Below are positions 49,601 through 60,500 of a DNA stretch of 64,000 nucleotides, in pieces. The stretch's first letter is position 1, and the number at the start of each line of letters is the position of its first letter. Source of the DNA: Cyanoderma ruficeps (taxonomy: Eukaryota > Chordata > Aves > Passeriformes > Timaliidae); contig VZDJ01007755.1 in assembly GCA_008694505.1 (NCBI GenBank), forward strand, positions 4,093,790-4,157,789, read 5' to 3'. The translations under genes were made by a program, and so were the position numbers. A model generated the notes under the pieces. The model was not told the DNA's origin, did no database searches, and saw only the letters and a list, made by a program, of their open reading frames with translations.

Positions 49601-52600
49601 TCTCTCTTACTGGAGATGCCTCTCATTCTCTGTCAGAGGCAGAAGCAGCCCGTGGTGACCACACTGCTGACTTAGGCACTCCCTGAAGAGGGATGAAACT
49701 GTCTGATGCAGAGTTATCTATTTTGTTCATGCTGAATAATCTTCTTTTGGCCCTTCTTACATCAAGCAATCTGTACACCTGTGGGCTGCAACTCCTGCTG
49801 CCTTATCCCCGCTGCTACACTCTCCCACACTCTGGAGGAAATTTATAGATGCATCAATAACATTTCTTAGAGTGAAACAACCTTTAAATAAAGTAAATGT
49901 TGGGAATTAATAGGGGAACTGCTCTCTTTTTGCTGCTGAAAAACAGTGAAAACCCTATTGGTGCATTCCATTAAAAGAGCCTGAAAATAAATTATATGCT
50001 GCTGTTATGATGACACTCATGCAGATTTATATTATTATTATAAATAATTACACAGTTGTTCAAAGTAATTTTGTTATTTGGCTTTCAGGAGCTTATCACA
50101 CAAAGGAACAAGGGCAGTGACCCCATCTTTCATATGAAAGATAAAGACACATAAACTGTCTAACCAGCCATTTCACTATGCATGGAGAATAAAACCATTT
50201 TTATGCAAATAGAATCTGAGACCAAAATGTCTTTTTCCTTCACCTCCTTTCTACTTCATTATTAAATAAATCATAAAGATGTCACTGGAGACCACACAGA
50301 AAGAGGTCTCAAATGGTAGAAATAAGAGCTTTCTGCATTTGTCTATTTTTAATTTCAAAAGGTATTCTGAATTAAAAAAAGAAAGAGAGGGGGAAAGAAG
50401 GCATAGTGCTCTTCACATGCCTGATTTCCCAGGAGTAAAAACAACCTCTATGTCCTTTAGTGATAATACAAAAATTTTTCAAAAACAAACACAAGTAAAT
50501 GAAGATTAAACTATGATCCATGAACTTAATTGAGATTCACATTGTCCAATGCTCTTCAAATTCAAATTACTACCAGGCAGTGAATCTTCCTGGTTAATTT
50601 ATGAGACTAAAGTTGATTATGAAACTAAAGATGATAACTTCTTCCCTCTCCCTTTTTATTTTTTTAAGGGAGAGATATTCTTCAATCATAGTACTGGAAG
50701 TTCTGCACATAAAAGCTGAATAATAATTTGTCATTTTTCAGATACTCCGTATCATGTGCAGTGCTGAGAGAACAGTGCAGAAAGTGAGCAGGAAAAACCA
50801 ATCATCTTTGTGTTGAAGAACAGATCAACACTGAATTTGTCTGTCATTTGAGCAAGTACCCAAAGATACCTACAGTTGTTTTGAGACAGGTTTTTGGTCT
50901 TCAGTAAATAACATTAAATATCCCAGTCGTAATAGAGAATTCTCTGTAGATCAGTGATATCACACTGAAAGTTGAGCACACATGTATGTCCTACCTAAGA
51001 GGGGCACGAATTTAGAGCTGGAAGAACTAAGTCATGGATATTGTTTACCAAAAAAAAGGTTACTCCAGAACAGATGTTACAGAATAAGTAAGGTTTAGAT
51101 TACAGAGCTTGTAATTGTGACAACTTCACTTGGTAGTGAAATTCTTAGTCCTCAATCTTGTGAATATTTCAGCTCTAATTGTGACTTAAGGAAAAAAAGC
51201 CTTTGTCTAAATTGGGTGGGATTCCTGCAAATGTTGCATGTCAGGGCCATGATTGCTACTCCATGTTCACTGGGAATGTGGGAGAGATAACTTTGTACAC
51301 TTGTGGTGGGACCTGAAGAGAATGTGGGGTGTGCTGTATGAGCTGGGGTATGAGGGGACCCTTTCCACAATTTCCATGGGGACCTCTGGAGAGTGGGACT
51401 CGAGCCATCCACCCAAGAGAGCACAGGGGATTTGCTTGCCATGGTAATCCTGCAGCAAGATTATTCAGTGGATTTGTTTTCCTGATCTTAACCCCTCTGA
51501 TGGCAATCATTACTCTCCAACTCTTCCTCCCCTATTTGTTGAACTGAACAAGCTTGGTGTTCTTTGCATCTGTCAACCAACAGGCTCTCCATCCTGCTGG
51601 TCATCTGAACAGCAACGGAAATACAAGCCCATCTATCTGCAAGAGCAAGTGTCTCTTTTAATTTTTAACCAGGGAGATGCAATGTTTAACCATGCAGGAG
51701 TAAGCTGAGGGGTGGCGTTTGCGAGGAGGAAGAAATGATTTAAGCAGCTCGTATTGTGAACTAGCATGATGTTTTTGGATGGGAAGAAAGGGAAAAAAAT
51801 CCTTTAAAGCTATGTAGGAACATCACCAGATACACTATTTGAACTGTTAGTTAATGGTAAAATGAAATATTTCCTACCCAGGAAAGTACAAATCATGTAT
51901 TGAATCAGATTCCAAAGACGATGTAGTATGGTAAGAAATGCCAAAAGTGTTATGCAGAATGCTAACTCCTGTGAGAAAATAAGAAGAGTGCTTCACCAGT
52001 GTTGTCATCACATGAACTAGTCATTATCACTATGTTCTGTGAAAAAGCTCTGTTTCCACAGCACTTTTCCATGATACACTTTAATTAGAGGAAGAGAGTG
52101 AATACAGTGGTGTGAAGAACATCAGCTGGGGTTTTAAAAAAATAAGGGAATATAGCATTTCAGAGTGGGTTGTGTAAAACCACATGCAGGAAAAATACAA
52201 AACTGAAGTTCACATACTTGAAAATGATCACTGCCCCGTGACAGCAGTCATTTCCTTTGTGACACAGACATATCTCAGCTCAGATCCTTAGATCTGACCA
52301 CAGCATCATCTCACGGCATCACCCTCACTTGGTCACTCTGCTTTTTCTACTCTTCTGCACTTTTCTGCTTCTTGTGCTTTCCTATCTCTTGCTCTGTCTC
52401 CAGCCCACTGGCAATCCCATCCTCAGCTGTTTTCCCCTGCTCCTTTCTCCCATATCACCAGAACCATCAGCCACTCTTCCCGACATCCTCCTCCTTCTTC
52501 CAAAATGCCAGTATTACCTGTGATCTGGGAAAATATCGAGATGCAGCATCCTCAAACTCACATGCCAACAGGAACTGACACCTTTCCTATGTGCTTTTTT

Positions 52601-52605
52601 TCGCT

Positions 52606-52638
52606 CCTGGTACTCAATGAGGAAAGCTGAGTACCAGG
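52606..52638. repeat. Perfect inverted repeat, 11-bp arms, 11-base loop
   Basis: CCTGGTACTCA at 52606-52616 is the exact reverse complement of TGAGTACCAGG at 52628-52638. Transcribed, it would form a hairpin. No mobile-element ends or duplication were recognised around it, and it lies within about 2 kb of the TRIM55 stop on the 3' side. Confidence 0.8.
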
Positions 52639-54208
52639 CTGCTGTTGTTTTTCAGACAGCTGCCCACATCAAACACAAGTTCTGCTCCTTTTCTTGTTGC
52701 TGGGGCTGAGGGACACAGACCACACTTAGGCAAGCTCCCAGGAAATTAACCTAGTACAGAATTTACCTGCCTATGGTGAGGTTAGGCTGCCTGGTCATCA
52801 GCGTAACTGAGAGGTAGAAACAGCACCAGATAAATTTCACAGTGAATTTACTTCTTGCAGCTCAATTCAAATATACTTAAGGAGACAATGTCAGAGTAGA
52901 TTTGATAATTTTACGGTACTTTTGCTTTTGATTCCACTCAAATATTCTCAAATCAAACACTGACTTGAAAAACACTCACTGAAATTTAGTGGTCAAATGT
53001 TGCTTTTGTTAATAAAGTCAGTGAAGTCAGTCACCAAATTCAAGTGCCACTGACTAGTAGAAGATAAGTGCCCCTTTTTCATATCTCTGTGAACTCCTTC
53101 TCCTAACTTTTTGCCTGGCACATGATTGTTTATCTATTGTCATACAGTCTGTAACTGTTGACTATATAGTTGCTTATGCATGCTGTATAGTCATCTCCAG
53201 ACTTAAAGGAAACAACATGAAATACTTAATACCCACTTTCGCTTTCTCTCTCACAAAAACACACACACACAATCTCCTCTCATTGCACACATACAGGTGA
53301 TTACTTTGTAAAAACATGCAGCTACAACCTGTAAATTATGATGGTTTGATTTACAGAGTGCTGCTCATGGGCTGGACCACCGGGCACTGGAGCAGGACCT
53401 GGTGTAGTGTGCAAATCCTTGCACAGCTCCCTCAACTCTGCTCCTTGTATCTTTGGCCCACGTGGAGTTTATATACATGTGCTGATGGAGGATTATTCAA
53501 ATTCATGTTATACCAATTCTAATATTGTCATTTTAAGGACAACATTCTCCTGTACTCAACACATGTATCTGTTATCCCATCATGCTGCTGAGTGTCTAAC
53601 ACTGAACTGAAATGTATTATCTTCATGCTCTCTTTTAATCAAGTCTCGAGAATCCTTGGAGCAAACCCTCTGCCACAGATCTGAACCCAGGAAATCACAC
53701 TCTGTACTGAGAGGCAATCACACAAGAAGGCTCTGGGTGTTTGCATAGCTTCATGTTCACATGGGGAAGCACTCCAGGTGCAGCCACAGAGCTGCAGAAG
53801 GCGAAGCCAAGCCATAACTGCTCAACCAGTCACGGTAGGACAGCACATACACAGACTGTCAGCAGGTGATGAAAATAATCTCATGCACAGGATTTCTCGG
53901 CCACTAACACATGCAAATATCTGATGTGCAGAGGCAAGGCATCACTGGCCTCTCCAATAGCTCCTGTGTGTGAGTGATTTGGATAACAGCTGGCACAAGC
54001 AAGGTGCACTGGCAGGAAAGCACAAGCAACCACCAGCATGCTGCTTTGAAGCTATAGTCAGCCTGTCACATATTGAAACCATCTATAAATCCAGTGGATT
54101 TGCTGAAGCGACAATTTGTGCTGTTTTCATATTTTTGAGATTGTTGTCATTCTTTAGCATGCAGAGGAAAATTAAGTCACATTTTCCTCAACAATTGCTG
54201 TTCCCGCC

Positions 54209-54541
54209 TCACTGCACGTCACAGCCCTCAGGGGTGACTTCGGAAGCACTGACCTTGGACACGGCTGCAGTGGCATTACTTTCCTTACCACTCCCTGGTG
54301 CACTCTCCTCGATTGTTGCTGCTGTCGGGGCTTCTGCCTTCTTTGCACTTGTTTCCAGAGAAACAGGAGTCCCTACTTTCCCCAGCCCACTCACCGGGGT
54401 TGGGCTTGGGCTGCTGGGTTGCCGTGACTGGGACTTGTACCAGCTAGGGTAAAACAAGGGGTCGGTGGTTTCTGCTGTGGCCGGCACGTGAGTGTCAGAC
54501 TCGGGAGTCTGCTGAGAACCACTTGGTGTCACAACAACATC
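54209..54541 (-). CDS. TRIM55: TRIM55 C-terminal exon with conserved [10 protein letters not shown]
   Basis: The acceptor CTGATTAAG at 54542 is followed by [20 protein letters not shown], then [10 protein letters not shown] (54463-54434), a serine/proline-rich stretch, and a stop at 54209-54211 after [12 protein letters not shown] strong donor (GCA followed by GTGAGG at 54212) overlaps the last codons. If used it would make the exon 54541-54213 and continue into a further exon, as the human C-terminus suggests. That further exon was not found, so the read-through stop is given. Confidence 0.85.
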   Translation of the reverse strand, partial: DVVVTPSGSQQTPESDTHVPATAETTDPLFYPSWYKSQSRQPSSPSPTPVSGLGKVGTPVSLETSAKKAEAPTAATIEESAPGSGKESNATAAVSKVSASEVTPEGCDVQ

Positions 54542-57500
54542 CTTAATCAGGACAGATAAAGAGAAGAACAAGCAGAGTGCACCACGTTACCTTCCTGCTG
54601 TAGTCACATTGTTCTGCATGTTGTGTTTGTTAGATATCACTGCAAGGCATAGATTTGTCCTACTAATATGATCTGGAAAAATTGCAATCAAAATGCGAAG
54701 CAAAAGCAACTATATTGAATAACACAGACAAGAGAAAGAAAATAAATGAACCCAAAAATAAAACAGGAAAGAAGAACTAACTGAGCATGGAGTGAGCAAT
54801 GTGTTCCTTAATTCAGATGAACGCTCAATTCAATTCTAAAAACTTAAGAAATTCTGCATAAGAGCCTTATGAACCCATACCAGCCATGAATGACAGGGGT
54901 AGGTACCTTCAACTGGCTTGTTTGGTTTCAGGGTAAGAGTAACACTTTTGCCAATGAGTCTGTTGATAAGAGCAGTCAGAATAGAGGGAATACTGGAGAG
55001 AAGCATTTGCCCATGAGCCTTGCCATCAGTGCTGTAAGCCAAGCACTGCTGCTCTTCCAGGAGGAGGAGCAGCCAGGTGAATTGCACCTCTCTACCTGCA
55101 TCAAGCTCTTGGGGCTTCTGCACACACAGTCTGCTATCACCACTGCATTTCTGCTTTGCCTTTTTACACCAGAAGGCAAAAACTCAAATACAGGTATCCC
55201 CCACACCACAACACCTACATACCATGTCTAACTCCACACCCGACTATCTCCTAATGGCATTTTACAATTTCTAGAGCAGCATGATGTACCTTTCTCACTT
55301 TAGCCTTAAAAAATAGAGAATTCATGTTGGTGGGCAGAATTGCTTAGGTATAATTCTTGTTTGCATAAAACCCTGCATCAGTTGAGGAACACAAGTTTAG
55401 TTAAGCCGGTGCAAATCTTCAGATTTTGATTAAATCAGTAAAGACTGATTTAAGGAACATCTTCACATGACTGGTGAAAACACACATGTTTTCAGATCAA
55501 AGAAAGAATGAATCTGTAGTATTTACTTTCACTTGTTTTATGTGGGGAGCTTGCTACAATCAAAGGTCCTTTGTGTGTTTTCTTGTTTCACATGGGCCTC
55601 CTCAAATATATTCACAGAAGCTTTACTCCCTCAGCAACTTCAGTAAATTGGGTAAGAGGAGAATTTGCTAAGTTAATGGTATGCAAAGCAACCTAAAGTA
55701 GCACATGAAGTATATTTTTTAATGTACATCTTTTAGAATATGCAGCAATTATGGTCTCATTCTAATCAAATTTCCTAAGAAAAGTGTTGGCTTAAAATAT
55801 TCACACCCTGAACCTGTTTGCTGTTAGGTTGTAAGAAGCATTTTCCTCTCCTGTTTGGTGTATGATATTCCTGCATCTACCTAAACATATTCCAAGGATG
55901 ATCAGAGCAGAAGGCAGCAAGTGCCTTTTGCAGAAAACAGAGTAGAAGTATAATCTAAAAACTGGTGGTGGAAATCTTCCTAAATCCAGAGGGAATGCCA
56001 AATTCTCTTAGTATAAATATTTCAACAATCTTCTCGTTTATAACAGTTAGTCTGAGTTAAATCACAGCAAGCAGAAAATTCGTTTCAATGCACTTAACTC
56101 TCAAATGGAGTCTTTTTTATTTATAACTTATGTATCCCATATATATCTTAATTTATCTAGCAGCTAATTTTATGCTTATCAAGTGATGCATGCACAGGTC
56201 AAAGTAAAGTTGCATATATGCCTGCAAGGGCAATAAATAATTTTGCCCTCCAGTGCATCGACTCCCTTAGCCCTGCTCCTGACTCATGGTGCCCACAGGA
56301 GCATTTTCTGGCTGTGCCAGGTGCACTCAGCATAGCTGGCAGGGCAGTGGGGCAGCAGAGACATTTACCTGACCAGCTGGGGCAGCCAGCACTGCTGCTG
56401 GAATGGGATCAGCCAGGGGCTCTCCCCCTGCACTCTGCGCTTCAGGTTCCTGCTGAGGCGCCTGTGGTGCTCTCTCCGCCCCTTCCTCTTCCACCTCTTC
56501 TTCCTCTTCCTCCTCTCCTGATGACTCTGTGTGGACTTCACCCAAGCCTTCACCATCCTCTGTCTCCTCCTCTTCCTCTTCTCCCTCCTCCTCTGATAGG
56601 ACATGTGTAAAAGGACAGGTTGAGCATCATGTGAAGATGGCTTTAGTCTAAAAGCCATCTGCAATTGCACAGTAAAGTCCCTGGCAATCATCTGCCTGCC
56701 AGAGAGGGTGTTGGTGAGGAGCCTGCTCCCACCAGCCTGCCCTGGGCACTGCCATGGAGCTGCCAGCAGGAGCTTTGGGGCAGAGAAGACACTGAACACA
56801 CATGTTGGTTAAAATCTTAAGCTGGCCCTTTCCATGGGAAGGTGGACAGAAATTCCTGTAAATGAGTTGTCCTCATGAGGGATGTGCAGCACAGCCCTGC
56901 ACGTTTTGGGGAGAGTCTACCTGGGATCTGGCACAATCTGTCATGAAAAAACTCCTTCCAATTCCAGGTATATGTTTGTTTTGATGCCACTGAATCTGTC
57001 CTCATAATTCTTTACCAGGTCAGAGCTTTGCAATGCATGGAGGTTTGAGATACCAACATGCCTAAACCAGAATGTCAGACTTGGTCAAACCATTGCTTTT
57101 GTGCCATCAAACCTACCCTGTGGTCTGCAGTCGTGGCTCAGGCTGTTTCCAGGGGGAGGCCTCTAGCACTGGATTTTCTTCAGTATAATCACACTAGTTA
57201 TCCTAAAAATGTGAAGGGCCATCCTAGCACTTCAGAGAAATAAACCTAGATTTGATTATAATTGATACATAATGCTCTGGTTACATTTTGGCCTAGAGAG
57301 AATATCTGATTCGAGGTTTCCTACTCAGTATCATCATGTAAATCACACACAGCTGCTTTAGAAGAAAGAAATTTTGGTGAAATAAATTACATACCTCTGT
57401 CAAAATCAATTTCTCGTATGATTTTTTCTTCTCTACTGAGGTTCACTGTGAATTGGTTCATATTTTCATACCCATCCTCTATTTTTTCCATTTGAAATCC

Positions 57501-60500
57501 TTTAGAAGCTTCAGTAATTCTAAAATAGAGATTGGTTATTGGCACTGGATTTGAAGAGAAATTTATAAATTTTAAGTGATTATAAAAAACAAGAGTGTCA
57601 AGTTTAAATACTCACTTTTGTAGCAATGTTTTGGCATTCTGTGGAAACAAAAAAGAAATAACTGACTTCTCAAAGGAATCAATTTTTTTCAGAGATTTTA
57701 TACATTGAGAAATAATTCTTACACTGGCAGCTTTTAAAAGCACTAATAAGGATTTCATAACTGACAGCCATGACATCTAGGAATGAGATGGAATTTGAAT
57801 GGTAATTAGTATACAGCTGAATAAACTTCTTAGTTCTTCAAAGATGTTTTAATTAAAATGTGAATATGATGGGAAATATGCACAGTTGGTAAAAAAAACC
57901 TGAATAGAATTTTTTTTTTTTTTTTGGGTTGTGTTTGTGACAGAAAGCGTTTGGTCTGTTACCCTCTTTAGTTCCAGTAACTACATCTTTGACAATCCAT
58001 GAGGGCATCCTTTTGGAGAGACAAAATTCTTTTTGTCTCAGGAGAATATTGTACTCTTCAAAGGCAATTCTTTGATGAAAGTCAGTGTTGGTTGTTTTAT
58101 TTTGGTTTGGTTTGGTTTTGTTTTGTTTGGTAGAAAATGCCCTTCCAGCCTATAATATAGAGGAATTGTAAACTTGTAAGACAGAAATCCTACACTAATG
58201 AATTAATTAGACAGGCTGCTAGTTCCCTACTCATCTCTCTTAAGTTTATAGTAAGAAAACAGAAGAAAAAAAAAGAATAAAGGTGTAAAAACGTAACTTA
58301 GCTTATAAGTCATTGAAAAGTTAATAATTTTGTCAATTTACAAGTGAAACCTATAATTCTCTGAAGTTTATGTACACATAAGCATATTGTTCCACCATGA
58401 TATTAATGGGAAAATAAAGATTAGCTGGAAAATGTTTAGATTCTTATTTCTCCTATGGGGATCAGAAATTCATACACAGGATAGTATATTTTGGTGCAAA
58501 TACTCGTGTTCTTCATTTGGATACTTTTCACAAGAAGAGTCGTTATTTGTCTGAGCTTATTTGTCAGGTGTTTTAAAAATGGGTTTGTATGAATGTCCAC
58601 TTGAAGATAGCCAAACTCTGAATGGGCCTACAATTGAGAAAGGCTTAATTAATATATCAATAAACCCATCGTTCTTTTTCTGTGTCTGTTTATAGACTTT
58701 ATACCTGCAAAAACACGGCCATTTCTGGTTCTTCCATGAACTGGATTCCTGATTCAACCAGTTTTGACACAGCTTCCAAGTGATCCGCATACTTCTTCAT
58801 CAGGGAGCGGACGTGTTCCAGTTTCTCCTCTTGGGTTCTAGTGATTATTTGTGTCATCTCATTTTTTCTTTCTTCCAGTACAGAATAGAGATAATCAAAT
58901 TTTTCACACAACTGTTCTTTCTGTCGTTTGCAGCACTCCTGTGAATCATTTGGTTTATGTTAAACATGTTATGTTCTTAAAAGGGTTTCTATTTTTACAG
59001 TTACTCGGAAGCATTTTTATCAAAGAAATTCCTCTTTCTGAACAGTGCAAAGGATTCTGAATGACCCCAGAGACTTTTATAATTTTCAAAGTCCAAGCTG
59101 TTGGAATGAAAGTTTAAAAAACTCTTCTCAAACTCTGAGTTTCAAGCCACTGAAAGCCCCCAAACAGGTTATTGTATAACTTGTGAGTCTGCTAAAAAAA
59201 GTAAAAAGGTATTTATGGTGTCTGTAGTGATACATCAAAGTCAGCAGAAAGAGTAAAAGCTCCCACCGTATTAGCAGCTGGCTCCATTTGCGTGGACAGA
59301 ACGGTTTTAAAAGGAGCCAGCATCTCAAACAGCTCTGGAGAATTTTCTTTTTCTACCAGAGTACCTGGAACAATCCTGGCTGGGCTCGATTTTCACATAT
59401 GCCCTCTAAGACTCTATTTGGACAAGAGGTGTCCATTATATTCCATTTCCTGTGCACTGAATGAGGCAGAAGTTCTGCAAAGAAAATGGTGTGTGACAGA
59501 AGCACAAAGACAAGAAGGAGGAATCAGATTCTAACCACATGTTCAGGCACTGATTTTCACATCATCTCTTGAGACATTTCTATTGTCCCTCCAAACAGAC
59601 AACAGCATCTTTCACTGCATTAGGAGGGTGGGTTTGATGACTGCTGCATTGAGCACTCTCTAAAAAGAACAAACTGCACTTGTAAAGGAGGATTTATGGG
59701 GAGGAAATGGGGAACAGATTATATATCATGTCTGAGGTCTACCAAATAGAAGTACTTGAGTCATCTGTGTGCCCCAGGGCATAACCTTATTGTGGTTAGA
59801 CCTGGTTGTGGATGGTGGTGATTATTTAAATCTCTTTCCTAGGAGCAGAGGCTGAATCGATTCCTCATCTTTGTCCCTTGAGGCATAGTGCTGAGATTCT
59901 GGCAGCACAGGATTATTAACAAACCCACGGAACTTTTGGTAGTGATTAGACTTATTATTCACGGCATTTGGCCAGAGAGAATCCCACTTTTTTCTTGACT
60001 TCCAGCCAGAGCCCATTCCTATGAGTGAATAGGTGATAGTCTACTCTGTATCATTCAAAGGAGAAAGCCTTTCAAAGATCTACATTTGGCTAAAAATCAC
60101 TGTCTACACGAGGGTGGAGAGGGGACTGAATGCACATCTTGATGCACTGACCCGAGTATCCACCTCTGCTTCCCAACGAGGAGAGGTAGGCTAAACATGC
60201 ACTCCTTGCAGGGGGTGCAGGCTTGTCCTGCCCTTGTGGGAGTCCTTGTCACTTCCCAGAAATTTCTGATTAGTGCAATCACAGGGTGGGGTTAAGGAAG
60301 TTTTCAAACCAAGTGAGTCATGGTTTCTGAGTGTCCTTCTATGTTCAGACCTCAAATAATCTTCTCCCACTCCTCTCCTAGCTTTCTCCCCATGAAATGT
60401 CATTCAGATCACTTGTAAAACAACCTTAATTTCAAGACAGTTGTGTGCTATCTTTGTCATCTGACACAGGACAAGTGTTAGGGGAAGAAGAGCAAGCAAG

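Larger units (their letters stand above)
37481..54208. other. Intergenic region between the convergent CRH and TRIM55 genes
   Basis: About 16.7 kb. No gene is supported; frames reach 139 codons at most and look like chance. Contents worth noting are poly-T at 40987-41034, a 19-bp tandem duplication at 46661-46698, a perfect 11-bp-stem inverted repeat at 52606-52638, and a short CA run at 53262-53271. The TRIM55 3' UTR and any further 3' exon would occupy the right end, but no clear minus-strand poly(A) signal close to the stop was identified. Confidence 0.5.
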
